Assembly (NCBI GenBank): GCA_026710155.1
Contig: JAPORQ010000073.1
Location: 31,016 to 95,015 of the forward strand
Source of the DNA: Paracoccaceae bacterium
GTDB lineage: Bacteria > Pseudomonadota > Alphaproteobacteria > Rhodobacterales > Rhodobacteraceae
DNA length: 64,000 bases
Reading direction: 5' to 3'
Shown here: positions 8,201-20,367 of the stretch, one piece after another
Layout of the letters: every line of letters starts with the position of its first letter
Numbering within the stretch: position 1 is the stretch's first letter
Notes under the pieces: model-generated
Databases searched by the model: none
The model's input: the letters and a program-made list of their open reading frames with translations, nothing else
What the model was told of the DNA's origin: nothing
Translations under genes and position numbers: made by a program

Positions 8201-11086
8201 CTATTTGGCGACGGCCCCGGCAAATGATTTTTGTACTTTCCTGGTACTTTTCCGTGGCCTGGATTTACTGGCTTTGTTGTTCTTGAAAATCTCGGCAAGA
8301 AATCGACCGGTGTAACTTTCAGGATTTTGTGCTACTTTTTCAGGGGGGGCTGAAGCAATGACAGTACCACCTTTTTCACCGCCCTCTGGACCCATGTCAA
8401 TTATCCAGTCGGCAGTTTTGATGACATCGAGATTATGCTCGATTATGACTACGGTATTTCCCTTGTCCACCAGTTCATGTAGAACAACAAGAAGATTGTT
8501 GATATCTTCAAAATGAAGACCTGTTGTCGGTTCGTCAAGGAGGTATATTGTTTCACCCTTGGTGACCTTCGACAATTCCGTTGCCAGTTTGACCCTTTGG
8601 GCTTCTCCACCCGACAAAAGTGGCGCCTGTTGTCCAAGCTTGATATAGCCAAGTCCTACCCTGTTCAGGGTTTTGATTTTTCTGCTGACTGCAGGTATGT
8701 TCTTGAAAAATTCGTTGGCTTCCTCGACGGTCATGTCAAGAACATCGGCAATGGTTTTATCCCGGTATTTGATTTCCAGGGTTTCACGGTTGTAGCGCAA
8801 GCCCTTGCAACTGTCACAAGTTACATAAACATCAGGAAGAAAATGCATGGAAATTCTCTTGACACCATCTCCCGTACAGGCTTCACATCGTCCGCCGGGC
8901 ACATTGAAGGAAAATCTTCCAACCTTGTACCCCCTGGCCTGGGACATGGGAAGGTTGGCAAACAAACCTCTTATTGGATCAAATGCCTTGGTATATGTTG
9001 CAGGGTTGGAGCGAGGAGTTTTCCCAATCGGTCTCTGATCAATATGGATCATGTCCTTGAATTCTTCGAAACCCCTAATGCTGTCATGGTCTCCTGACAA
9101 TTCCTTCCATCCCTTGTAAAGGGTTTCAAAAACCAATGAGGATTTGCCACTACCCGAAACGCCAGTTACACAAATCATTTTACCTATGGGAAATGAAACA
9201 TCCACATTTTTCAGATTATGACATTTTGCTCCAGATATATGAATGTAATCATTATCCGAATTCACCTTTCTTCGTTTGTCTGGTATGGGTATGGCCTTTT
9301 CCCCGCTCAGGTATTTGCCGGTTAGTGATTTTGGTTCGTCTATAACCTCTTGTACAGAGCCTTGAGCTACGATTTCACCTCCATGAATACCGGCTCTTGG
9401 ACCTATATCCACCAGATGGTCTGCTTCCCTGATTGCTTCCTCGTCATGTTCGACAACGATGACGGTATTTCCCTTGTCCCGAAGATTGACCAATGTGGAC
9501 AGAAGGCGTTGGTTGTCACGTTGATGAAGTCCTATGGAAGGTTCATCCAGGACATAAAGGACACCAGTCAAACCGGAGCCGATTTGACTGGCCAACCTTA
9601 TTCTTTGGCTTTCTCCACCGGAGAGGGTTCCTGCCTTGCGGGAAAGTGTCAGATATTCAAGTCCTACATCAACCAGAAAATTCAACCTATCCCGGATTTC
9701 CTTGAAGATTGAAGCACCGATCGTGTTTTGTTGTTTGGACAGTTCGGTTGGGATTTCAGATATCCATTCTAAAACCTCGGCAATCGATTTTTCAACCAAT
9801 TCACCCAAATGAAGTCCACCAATCTTGACCGCCAAAGCCTCATTATTTAGCCTGTATCCCTTGCAGGCATGGCAGGTTTCATTTTTTTGCATTGCTTCCA
9901 ATTGGTGTCTTCGCCTGAAAGATGTTGTTGAATGATGGATTCTTTCCAGAAAGGGAACGATGCCTTCAAAATTCAAATTTTCCTTGATCAGTCGACCACT
10001 TTCCTCAAGTTCGTAATTTACCTTTCCTCCATAGAAAAACACGTCCCTGAATTTTTGGGGAGTGTCTTGCCAAGTGGTATTATGGGGAAGATTGAAGCTT
10101 TTGAGCAAAATAAGAATCTTGCTCCAGAAATCCGCTGATTTAGGTACAAACCATTCATCCACAATATCCAAAACTTCCTTATGTGTGTCTCGGATGATTT
10201 CAGACTCTGCGAATACTCTTTTCATTCCCAAACCATCACAATTTGGACAGGCACCCGAAGGAGCGTTGAACGAAAACAGTCTTGGCTCGATTTCTCGGAT
10301 TGTAAACCCGGACACGGGACAAGCAAACTTTTCGGAAAACAGTATCGGTTCAAGACTGTTATTACCCACAAATTCAATTTCAGCAGTACCATTGCCTTGA
10401 TCAAGCGCTGTTCGCAGGGATTGCGCAATTCTTTCCTCATTGCCTGGCCCGGCGACCATCCTGTCAATTACCAGTGAAATGTCATGCCGATGGTTTTTTT
10501 GCAGATCGGGAATGGTATCCAGGTTCTGTATTTCGCCGTCAATCTTGACACGCAGAAACCCCTTTTTCTTGAATTCTCTCAACTCGTTGCGGAAAGTTCC
10601 CTTCCTGTCCCTTATGATGGGAGCTAGTAATAGGTACCTCGTTCCCTCTTCAAATGAAGCAATACGATCCACCATGTCCGAGACCTGCTGTGAGGTTATT
10701 GGCAATCCTGTTGTGGGTGAATATGGCACCCCTACCCTGGCATAAAGAAGCCGTAGGTAATCATAAACCTCGGTAATCGTTCCAACAGTGGATCTGGGAT
10801 TTCTGGAAGTTGTTTTCTGTTCGATGGAAATGGCTGGTGACAGACCTGAAATATTATCCACATCAGGCTTCTCCATGACATTGAGAAATTGACGTGCATA
10901 GGCTGAAAGACTTTCGACATATCGTCTTTGACCTTCGGCATAAATCGTATCGAGAGCAAGAGAAGACTTGCCTGAACCACTGAGACCGGTAAAGACAATC
11001 AACTTGTCCCTTGGTATGGTTAAATCAACTGATTTCAGATTATGCTCCCTGGCACCAAGAACAGTGATTTCTTTCAGCTCACTCAT
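8201..11086 (-). CDS. uvrA: Excinuclease ABC subunit A
   Basis: The 961-residue damage-recognition ATPase of nucleotide excision repair; it dimerises, loads UvrB and acts on DNA. It contains two ABC ATPase halves: the first Walker A GLSGSGKSSL near residue 34, the second GVSGSGKSSLVF near 640, with signature LSGGE twice (TLSGGESQRIRLA and LLSGGEAQRVKLA). Zinc-finger Cys pairs CPNC...C and CEAC...CDSC are present. Length is standard. No GTTC-N7-GTTC LexA box of the alphaproteobacterial kind was seen in the 316 bases upstream. The classical uvrA-ssb divergent pair is here separated by about 2 kb of accessory DNA. Confidence 0.97.
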   Translation of the reverse strand: MSELKEITVLGAREHNLKSVDLTIPRDKLIVFTGLSGSGKSSLALDTIYAEGQRRYVESLSAYARQFLNVMEKPDVDNISGLSPAISIEQKTTSRNPRSTVGTITEVYDYLRLLYARVGVPYSPTTGLPITSQQVSDMVDRIASFEEGTRYLLLAPIIRDRKGTFRNELREFKKKGFLRVKIDGEIQNLDTIPDLQKNHRHDISLVIDRMVAGPGNEERIAQSLRTALDQGNGTAEIEFVGNNSLEPILFSEKFACPVSGFTIREIEPRLFSFNAPSGACPNCDGLGMKRVFAESEIIRDTHKEVLDIVDEWFVPKSADFWSKILILLKSFNLPHNTTWQDTPQKFRDVFFYGGKVNYELEESGRLIKENLNFEGIVPFLERIHHSTTSFRRRHQLEAMQKNETCHACKGYRLNNEALAVKIGGLHLGELVEKSIAEVLEWISEIPTELSKQQNTIGASIFKEIRDRLNFLVDVGLEYLTLSRKAGTLSGGESQRIRLASQIGSGLTGVLYVLDEPSIGLHQRDNQRLLSTLVNLRDKGNTVIVVEHDEEAIREADHLVDIGPRAGIHGGEIVAQGSVQEVIDEPKSLTGKYLSGEKAIPIPDKRRKVNSDNDYIHISGAKCHNLKNVDVSFPIGKMICVTGVSGSGKSSLVFETLYKGWKELSGDHDSIRGFEEFKDMIHIDQRPIGKTPRSNPATYTKAFDPIRGLFANLPMSQARGYKVGRFSFNVPGGRCEACTGDGVKRISMHFLPDVYVTCDSCKGLRYNRETLEIKYRDKTIADVLDMTVEEANEFFKNIPAVSRKIKTLNRVGLGYIKLGQQAPLLSGGEAQRVKLATELSKVTKGETIYLLDEPTTGLHFEDINNLLVVLHELVDKGNTVVIIEHNLDVIKTADWIIDMGPEGGEKGGTVIASAPPEKVAQNPESYTGRFLAEIFKNNKASKSRPRKSTRKVQKSFAGAVAK

Positions 11087-11402
11087 AATCGATAATTTTC
11101 TAATTCAAAATTTATTATTCCGGTGATTTCAATTCTTGGGGTGTTTTTCAGATAATGATACTTTGAAATTATGCAATTCAAGTCATAAACCAAACAAATG
11201 CTTGCAATTACCAAAAATTAATTGATTGGTGTTAAACATAACTTTGTGATGATCTAAACTCTCTCGATACCAATCTGTAAATTTAATAAAACCGTGTATT
11301 ATCACCTTGAGGGATCCTTCTATCTGGTAGAAATCCACGATGAGATCGATTTGGGTGATGGGATTAAGTCAACTTGCTTTGCTTGTATTTTACAAAGATT
11401 AA
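11087..11402 (+). other. Non-coding stretch between uvrA and fic
   Basis: A 316-base A+T-rich stretch between divergent genes that must hold the uvrA promoter and that of the Fic gene. No convincing hexamer pair or LexA box was found. It holds one copy (11222-11235) of a 14-base sequence, TTGATTGGTGTTAA, which recurs before ssb at 13000-13013. Confidence 0.5.
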
Positions 11403-12032
11403 ATGAATTCGGATAGCCTTATGGGTAAGATATTGGACAATAAATTAAATATTACAAATCAGGTGGAACTGGCGAAGGCTGAAGAAAGAATCAGCAAGAA
11501 AAAGGCCAAGCAACTTTTTGACTCCGGGGATATTTACAAGTCTGAAGTAGGTACCTTTAAAGGACTTGCTTTTATTCATGCCTATTTGTTTGAAGATATT
11601 TATAACTTTGCTGGCAAAATTCGTGAAGTGAACCTAGCCAAAGGCTATTTCCGCTTTGTACCACTTTTGTATTTACAAGCAGCATTGGAACATATTGATG
11701 CCATGCCTCAAAATAGCTTTGATGAGATAATTGAAAAATATGTGGAAATGAACATTGCCCACCCCTTCCGTGAGGGAAATGGTCGTGCATCCCGTATATG
11801 GTTAGACCTAATTTTGAAAAAAGAACTGAAACAAGTAGTGGGTTGGAACAATGTTGATAAAGATGATTATCTTTCTGCCATGCAACGAAGTGTAGTAAAG
11901 GATTTGGAAATAAAAACTCTGCTGAAAAAAGCACTGACGGATCAAATTGATAACCGAGTGCTGTTTATGACAGGCATAGATGTCAGTTATTACTACGAGG
12001 GTTATAGCGAATTCAAAACTGAGGAGCTTTAA
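11403..12032 (+). CDS. Fic family protein adenylyltransferase, class III (self-inhibited)
   Basis: A 209-residue Fic enzyme expected to transfer AMP from ATP to a protein target. The complete active-site motif [12 protein letters not shown] is at residues 120-131, with catalytic His120, metal-binding Glu124 and phosphate-binding Asn126 and Arg128/Arg131. The C-terminus carries SYYYEG (195-200), which fits the [S/T]xxxE[G/N] inhibitory-helix motif and places it in class III, like the Neisseria Fic protein. Glu199 would block ATP and Tyr196 would be the self-modification site. Class III enzymes are known to modify DNA gyrase; gyrA lies 2 kb downstream but this is probably chance. No separate antitoxin gene is needed or seen. 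It sits in DNA inserted between uvrA and ssb. Confidence 0.9.
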   Translation: MNSDSLMGKILDNKLNITNQVELAKAEERISKKKAKQLFDSGDIYKSEVGTFKGLAFIHAYLFEDIYNFAGKIREVNLAKGYFRFVPLLYLQAALEHIDAMPQNSFDEIIEKYVEMNIAHPFREGNGRASRIWLDLILKKELKQVVGWNNVDKDDYLSAMQRSVVKDLEIKTLLKKALTDQIDNRVLFMTGIDVSYYYEGYSEFKTEEL

Positions 12033-12471
12033 CGAATGGGACTGATTGGCAGGTAATACCCAACTAGTCCGGTTTTGTAGTACAAAGACTGGCAAGTAGT
12101 TGACTTGCAAAAACCAAGTAAAAGAAAATTGTTTGTTATGTCAAGCGACAACTTCGTTATTCCTTCCTATCATCTTCAGTTTGTTCAAATTTTTCAGGAT
12201 TTTCAATAATCCCTCGCACCGCCATTTTCACTACACCATCAACGACATTTTCTTCAGTTGTGTTGATTGGAATTTTTTCTTTGTTTTCGAGGCTTATATA
12301 CACAAGTTGCCAAACTGGAAGATAACGAATTCACATCCCACATTAGAGTCTGAACGGAAGCACCACCTCCTCTCAAACCCCACATCAACATCCATTGATT
12401 GAAGCCGAAGATGTACATTCACCCCAGTCAACTTATGCGTATAAGCCCCTTACAAAAGGGTTGGTATATGG
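12033..12471 (+). other. Stretch holding only a gene remnant
   Basis: Between the Fic gene and the small membrane protein gene there is no complete gene. The minus strand holds the remnant at 12157-12330 listed below. The plus-strand frame at 12100-12402 is rich in Phe, Asn, His and Lys without a recognisable domain and is taken as the shadow of that remnant. Confidence 0.45.
12157..12330 (-). pseudogene. C-terminal remnant of an unknown gene
   Basis: An open frame of 57 codons without a start codon, bounded upstream by an in-frame TGA (complement of 12331-12333) and ending in TAA. The product, with stretches such as VWQLVYISLEN and VVDGVVKMAVRGIIENPEKF, has the charged, ordered look of a real protein C-terminus. 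The family was not recognised. It is most likely the truncated tail of a gene lost from this accessory spot between uvrA and ssb. Confidence 0.3.
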
Positions 12472-12834
12472 CTAGGATTGCTTCCCTTTTCTTGTTTCCA
12501 CTAGCTTGCAAACAAGCCAATAAGCCCATGCGGGTACGCTTGCTACAAGACTGTACAAAATTATTCCTATTGGACCAAACAAACCTCCAATAATTGACAT
12601 GAAACTCGTAATCGGAGCCAAAATTACAAACAAAACCTTTGCAGTTCTTTTTCGACCCGAACTATGAATTCGTAATACCGCAAAATACAGAAACCAGCCA
12701 GCTATAAATGTCGGCCAAAGCTGGAGATAGCTCTCAGTATCCAAAGGAAAATCAAAACCTCGAACTAGATTGAATGCAATTATCAAGAGCGGATTCCAAA
12801 AACCCGCTACACAAATTGTCTTAAAAATACGCAC
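12472..12834 (-). CDS. Small hydrophobic membrane protein, unknown
   Basis: A 120-residue protein with three to four predicted membrane segments (about residues 8-26, 38-55, 66-88 and 90-110) and a basic C-terminal end (LVETRKGKQS). No family was recognised. It starts with an ATG at 12832-12834 and stands alone, opposite in direction to both the Fic gene and ssb. Its base composition is A+T-rich like the Fic gene. It may be a recent arrival in the uvrA-ssb interval; whether it is expressed is unknown. Confidence 0.5.
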   Translation of the reverse strand: MRIFKTICVAGFWNPLLIIAFNLVRGFDFPLDTESYLQLWPTFIAGWFLYFAVLRIHSSGRKRTAKVLFVILAPITSFMSIIGGLFGPIGIILYSLVASVPAWAYWLVCKLVETRKGKQS

Positions 12835-13132
12835 TGGATACCTCCCAATATTGGGATAGGAAAATCAAACTCTTCAAACAATATTTATTTTAACTTTCCA
12901 TACCCAAATTTGACATTCCATTGTTTGTTTTTCTCTTCTTATGGTTTTAACTAAGTATTTTCCAGTATGTTAAATATCAAAATTTGCAATTTAATTGTTT
13001 TGATTGGTGTTAATCGCAACAAAGTTGGTATATCTTTGGTCAATTGATGGTTTAAGATTGATTCCATCAGGATTTTTGTATTGCTCTTGGTCATATAATG
13101 GTCATGAGTAGATTGATTTGGGTAAGTAGATT
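12835..13132 (+). other. ssb upstream region
   Basis: An A+T-rich stretch of 298 bases before ssb. It contains the second copy of TTGATTGGTGTTAA (13000-13013). No GTTC-type LexA box was seen. Confidence 0.4.
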
Positions 13133-13648
13133 ATGTTGAACAACACAGTGAACAGGGTTACAATAATCGGTATCGTGGAGCGAGACCCTGAAATCAGACA
13201 ATTTCCTTCCGGCGGACAGGTTTGCTCGTTTTCCGTCAAGACATCGGAGAAATTCAAGGATCGCCATACGGGTGAAGACAGGGAAATCTCCCAAATCAAC
13301 AGGGTTGGTGTCTATGTTCCCAATTTCATTACCGCGATACAAGATGAAGTTACCCAGGGGGACCTGGTATATATTGAAGGTAGAATGGAAACGCGTCGGT
13401 CGACTGATGAAATGGGCAATGAAAGATTCTGGACTGAAGTCTCTATACGACCCTATCATGGTTCATTTGCCAAGTTGAATTCCTCCAGGGGTGCTGAAAG
13501 CAGTTTTCCGGAATCAAAACCACAAAGTGAACCAAGCCAGTGGCGAAACTATGGTTCAAACAATCAACAAAACCCGGATTCCGGAGCGGGCGGAACACGC
13601 CGGGGATTCACCTCGGATAATGATCAAGACGATAATATTCCGTTTTGA
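13133..13648 (+). CDS. ssb: Single-stranded DNA-binding protein
   Basis: A 171-residue SSB that coats single-stranded DNA and recruits repair and replication proteins. The OB-fold occupies residues 1-110 (VNRVTIIGIVERDPEIRQFPSG, then INRVGVYVPNFI and YIEGRMETRR). A flexible Gln/Asn/Gly/Ser-rich linker follows, and the acidic tail ends in DDNIPF, the universal partner-binding tip. The start ATG at 13133 gives the expected short N-terminus. It is normally next to uvrA; here a 2 kb accessory insert intervenes. The next gene is gyrA on the same strand after 250 bases. Confidence 0.94.
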   Translation: MLNNTVNRVTIIGIVERDPEIRQFPSGGQVCSFSVKTSEKFKDRHTGEDREISQINRVGVYVPNFITAIQDEVTQGDLVYIEGRMETRRSTDEMGNERFWTEVSIRPYHGSFAKLNSSRGAESSFPESKPQSEPSQWRNYGSNNQQNPDSGAGGTRRGFTSDNDQDDNIPF

Positions 13649-13665
13649 AAATTCAAAGTAATTTG

Positions 13666-13682
13666 CAACCATTCCATGGTTG
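13666..13682 (+). terminator. Possible ssb terminator hairpin
   Basis: CAACCAT and ATGGTTG form a perfect 7-bp stem around a TCC loop, 17 bases after the ssb stop. There is no clear U-run afterwards, so it may be only a weak terminator or an mRNA-stabilising hairpin. Confidence 0.3.
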
Positions 13683-13904
13683 TTCGGTAGGTAGATATAC
13701 TTTGCTTCAAAATTATGGCATCACTACCATTATCAGCAAAATAAACTATTTATTAAATGGTTTTATTTCGTAAGGATCCAGTTCCAAAAATTACACATTT
13801 CGAAGCTTGCGTTTGACACATTGGAGCATGGTTGGACGATCCATTGGTTTCGGAGATTTGAATAACTTGGTTTCTATAGCGCCAAATAGGTTGAGGATTT
13901 GACT

Positions 13905-16682
13905 TTGGACGATAACGACATTGAAAATGAAGATGATTTTCTAGACCCTGACGACCAGGGCATCCCTACCGTCTCGTTGACCGATGAGTTGGGATCATCC
14001 TATTTGGATTACGCCATGAGCGTAATTGTTTCCAGGGCATTGCCCGATCTTCGGGATGGTTTGAAGCCCGTCCACCGTAGAATTCTCTATGCCATGCATG
14101 AATCGGGCAATACCCACGACAAGCCCTATCGAAAATCGGCCAGACCGGTTGGTGATGTCATGGGTAAATATCATCCCCATGGTGATGCATCGATATATGA
14201 TGCCCTAGTCAGGATGACGCAGGACTTTTCAATGTCGGCTCCCCTGCTTGATGGTCAGGGTAATTTCGGCTCAATGGATGGAGATAATGCCGCTGCCATG
14301 CGGTACACCGAAATCCGTATGGACAAGATCGCCCAGCAACTGCTTCTGGACATTGAAAGAAACACCGTTGATTTTCAGGACAACTATGATGGCAAGGATC
14401 AGGAACCTGTCGTTCTACCGGCAAGATTTCCGAATATCCTCGTCAATGGTGGCAGTGGCATTGCCGTCGGCATGGCCAGTACAATACCATCCTACAATCT
14501 TGGCGAAATCATTGATGCAACTCTTGAACTTATAAACAACCCTGATGTTTCTGGCGAAAGATTGATGGAACTCGCTCCGGGGCCCGACTTCCCAACGGGT
14601 GGCATAATCATGGGGAGAATTGGTTCAAGACAGACCTTCCTTGAGGGCAGAGGCCGAATTGTCCTAAGGGCCAAGACCCATTTTGAAACAATGGCGAAGG
14701 ATGGCACCAGGATTGTGATTGATGAAATCCCCTATCAGGTCAACAAGTCAAGTCTGGTTGAACAGATCGTGGAGGTCGCTCGCAATAAGCAGGTCATAGG
14801 CATTTCCAATATTCAGGATGAATCCAACCGGCTAGGTGTTCGGGTTGCCATTGAACTCAAAAGGGACAGTACACCGGAAGTGGTTTTGAACCAGCTTTGG
14901 CGTCATACCAAAATGCAAACCTCAATCGCCAGCAATCTGGTCATGCTCAATCGGGGCAAACCCGAGTTGCTGAGCATAACCCAGATTCTCGAGGCCTTTA
15001 TTGAATTCAGGGAAGAGGTTGTAACCCGCAGGACTGCAGACAATCTCAGAAGGGCCCGTGAACGTAGCCATCTCCTTTGTGGATTGGCAGTTGCCATTTC
15101 CAATCTGGATGAGGTTGTAACCATCATCCGCGGATCAAGTCAGCCAAGTGATGCCAGGGAAGCCCTGATGGCCAGGAATTGGCAAGCCGAGGAAATTGCC
15201 GACTACATCAAGCTCATTGATGATCCACAAAATAAAATCAATCCGGATAATACCTATCGGCTTACAGAAACCCAGGCCCGGGCAATTCTTGAATTGAGAT
15301 TGCAAAGATTGACTGCCATGGGGGTCAAGGAAAATACCGATGAACTCCAAGTTCTGGCCGAAAAGATAAAGGATTATCTGGACATATTGCGTTCTGGAGA
15401 ACGGGTAAGGGGAATCATCTCCGAGGAATTGGTTGAAGTCAAGGAAAAATATGCCATACCCCGAAGAACACTCATTGAAGAATTTGATGAGGAAATTGAA
15501 GACGAGGATCTCATACCGCAAGAGGATATGGTTATCATCATTACCAGGGAAGGATATATCAAGAGAACTCCCCTAGATGATTATCGTCAACAATACAGGG
15601 GTGGCAAGGGTCTTGCCGGCATAAACACTAAGGACGAGGACTTTGTCAAAAACATTTTTGTGGCCAACACCCATGATGAATTGCTCTGTTTTACAACCAA
15701 CGGTCTTGCCTATAAGATCAAAACCTGGAAACTCCCGCTTGGAGGAAGAAACACCAAGGGGAAACCCCTTGTAAACATACTCAATGTTGAAGGTGGAGTT
15801 TCAATTTCTGAAACCATACTGCTGTCCGAAAAGGATTTCGAAGATCCTGAGAAATTCCTGGTTTTTGCCTTTTCAAATGGAAAGGTAAGAAGATCCGCCC
15901 TTTCACACTTCCAGAAAATCCAGTCAAATGGGAAAATTGCCTTTAGTGGAGAGGAAAACTATACTCTCATAGGTACCAGTTGCTGTACGGAAGCTGATGA
16001 TGTCATACTTGCCTCGAATCATGGCCAGGCAATCAGGTTTTCCACCGAATGCCTTCGCGAAATCAAGTCCCGAAAATCAGTTGGCGTCAGGGGATTGCGC
16101 TTGCGGAAAAAGGATCAGCTCGTTGGTTTGATCTCGGTTCCAAAAGATAAAATTGCCACTCCACAAAAAAGGAGTGAATACCTCAAGTTCCGGAGAATTG
16201 ATGGCGAATTTGAGGAAGAGACAGGAGAAGAAGCCGAAGAAAATGAAATGAATGACCTTCCATTGTTTTCTGATGCTCCAGAAATTTCGAATGAGGAGTT
16301 ATTGGAAACAGAGGAGCTGGTCCTCGTTATAACTAAGGAAGGTGGAGGCAAGCTTACCTCTAGTCACGAATTTCCAGCCAAGGTGAACAGGGGTGGATAT
16401 GGCGTCAAGGGTAACAAGATCAAAGGAGTCATTGCCTTCATGAAGGTTACTCTTGAAGATCAAATCATCTTGGGTACAAATTCTGGTCAGGTAATCAGAT
16501 GCAATGTCAGTGATGTCTCCTACAGGTCACGTTCTGCAGGCGGGGTCAGGATTATGCGTCTTCCCGAGGATTCGGAAATAGTTTCCGTTGCCAAGATAGA
16601 TTCCTCCAAAATTCCTGATCAGGAAGAAGATCAATTTGATGAAGAAGATGGATCAGGGGGTTCCGAAAACCCTGTTGAGTAA
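13905..16682 (+). CDS. gyrA: DNA gyrase subunit A
   Basis: This subunit cuts and rejoins DNA in the A2B2 gyrase that introduces negative supercoils. The catalytic Tyr lies in AAMRYTEIR (about residue 134), and the GyrA-box in the C-terminal wrapping domain is QYRGGKG. The quinolone-determining region reads GDASIYD, with Ala at the E. coli Ser83 position and Asp87 kept. The C-terminal domain has an acidic, Glu-rich insertion between two beta-pinwheel blades (codons about 770-805) and an acidic tail. Start: TTG at 13899 is possible, but TTG at 13905 is preferred because GAGGA (13893-13897) then has 7-base spacing. Both give a non-ATG start. The 925-residue length is typical of alphaproteobacteria. 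Confidence 0.96.
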   Translation: MDDNDIENEDDFLDPDDQGIPTVSLTDELGSSYLDYAMSVIVSRALPDLRDGLKPVHRRILYAMHESGNTHDKPYRKSARPVGDVMGKYHPHGDASIYDALVRMTQDFSMSAPLLDGQGNFGSMDGDNAAAMRYTEIRMDKIAQQLLLDIERNTVDFQDNYDGKDQEPVVLPARFPNILVNGGSGIAVGMASTIPSYNLGEIIDATLELINNPDVSGERLMELAPGPDFPTGGIIMGRIGSRQTFLEGRGRIVLRAKTHFETMAKDGTRIVIDEIPYQVNKSSLVEQIVEVARNKQVIGISNIQDESNRLGVRVAIELKRDSTPEVVLNQLWRHTKMQTSIASNLVMLNRGKPELLSITQILEAFIEFREEVVTRRTADNLRRARERSHLLCGLAVAISNLDEVVTIIRGSSQPSDAREALMARNWQAEEIADYIKLIDDPQNKINPDNTYRLTETQARAILELRLQRLTAMGVKENTDELQVLAEKIKDYLDILRSGERVRGIISEELVEVKEKYAIPRRTLIEEFDEEIEDEDLIPQEDMVIIITREGYIKRTPLDDYRQQYRGGKGLAGINTKDEDFVKNIFVANTHDELLCFTTNGLAYKIKTWKLPLGGRNTKGKPLVNILNVEGGVSISETILLSEKDFEDPEKFLVFAFSNGKVRRSALSHFQKIQSNGKIAFSGEENYTLIGTSCCTEADDVILASNHGQAIRFSTECLREIKSRKSVGVRGLRLRKKDQLVGLISVPKDKIATPQKRSEYLKFRRIDGEFEEETGEEAEENEMNDLPLFSDAPEISNEELLETEELVLVITKEGGGKLTSSHEFPAKVNRGGYGVKGNKIKGVIAFMKVTLEDQIILGTNSGQVIRCNVSDVSYRSRSAGGVRIMRLPEDSEIVSVAKIDSSKIPDQEEDQFDEEDGSGGSENPVE

Positions 16683-16741
16683 ATCTTTTTAAAACACCTT
16701 ACGCCTGAAACGGAATCAAATGATGTAAACCAGCCAAACCG

Positions 16742-17608
16742 ATGGTTATCGAAAGATTTGCCCCTTCACCCACAGGTTATCTGCATTTGGGTCATGCCTA
16801 TTCTGCCATGACTGCATGGCGTTCCACCAAGTCACATAATGGCAAATTCCATATTCGTATTGAAGATCTGGATTCAACCCGTTCCAAATCCCAATATACC
16901 CAGGCCATTTTTGATGATCTTTCAAGGCTGGGAATCAATTGGAACACACCTGTGGTGTATCAGTCAGAAAGATATTCCTATTATGAGGATTGCCTTTCCA
17001 AATTAGTTGCCATGGGACTATGCTTTCCTTGCAAATGTACCCGTAAGGATATCAAGGATTCCCTGGAAGCGCCAAATGCTCCCCTCATTTCGAGAGGTCA
17101 GAAGTTGCTTTATCCTGGTACATGCCGAAACAGAACCTTTGATGAAATGAACAAAGGGGATGCAATCAGACTGAATTTTTCCAAGGTCATTGAGCACTTT
17201 GGTGGTCGGGCACACTTTCCTCAATTGGAAATAAGGGAACTTGGACAAGCCCATTCAGGTATTCATCATGTGGCACCTGATTATTTTCATAAAAATTTTG
17301 GAGACATTGTCCTTGCCCGGAAGGATATTGGAACTTCCTATCATCTGTCCGTTGTCATTGATGACGCATTCATGGGTATAACCAATGTAACAAGGGGTGA
17401 GGATATTTTCGACTCAACCTTTATCCACAGGTTGTTGCAGGAACTTCTGGAATTGCCGGTGCCAACATGGTCTCATCATGGGCTGATCAGGGATGAGGAT
17501 GGCAAGAGACTGGCCAAAAGAAGTCCATCCTTTACCCTCAGAAGCTTGTGGGATCAGGGTTTTACATCGGAGGAAATAATCTCCATGGCAGATAAACAAT
17601 TATGTTGA
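16742..17608 (+). CDS. gluQ: Glutamyl-Q tRNA(Asp) synthetase
   Basis: A 288-residue truncated paralogue of glutamyl-tRNA synthetase that attaches glutamate to the queuosine base of tRNA-Asp. The class I motif is FAPSPTGYLHLGHAYSA (6-22), a Cys cluster CFPCKCTRKD plus YPGTCR supplies the zinc site, and the KMSKS loop is degenerate (KRLAKR). The anticodon-binding domain is absent, as expected. It follows gyrA by 59 bases. The length and the zinc motif distinguish it from GltX. Confidence 0.93.
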   Translation: MVIERFAPSPTGYLHLGHAYSAMTAWRSTKSHNGKFHIRIEDLDSTRSKSQYTQAIFDDLSRLGINWNTPVVYQSERYSYYEDCLSKLVAMGLCFPCKCTRKDIKDSLEAPNAPLISRGQKLLYPGTCRNRTFDEMNKGDAIRLNFSKVIEHFGGRAHFPQLEIRELGQAHSGIHHVAPDYFHKNFGDIVLARKDIGTSYHLSVVIDDAFMGITNVTRGEDIFDSTFIHRLLQELLELPVPTWSHHGLIRDEDGKRLAKRSPSFTLRSLWDQGFTSEEIISMADKQLC

Positions 17609-17720
17609 AATCGGATCACCAGTTTTTTGCTTCATTCTTGCGTGATTCAATTGAAAGTCATGTTATCAGCCACTTTATTTAAATTGATCAAACAAGCCTT
17701 ATCAATTAAAAACTTTACCC

Positions 17721-20367
<2,647 letters not shown>

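Noticed and set aside
11087..11402. SOS/LexA box upstream of uvrA or ssb
   Set aside because: No GTTC-N7-GTTC or CTGT-type palindrome was found in either upstream region, so no SOS site is called.
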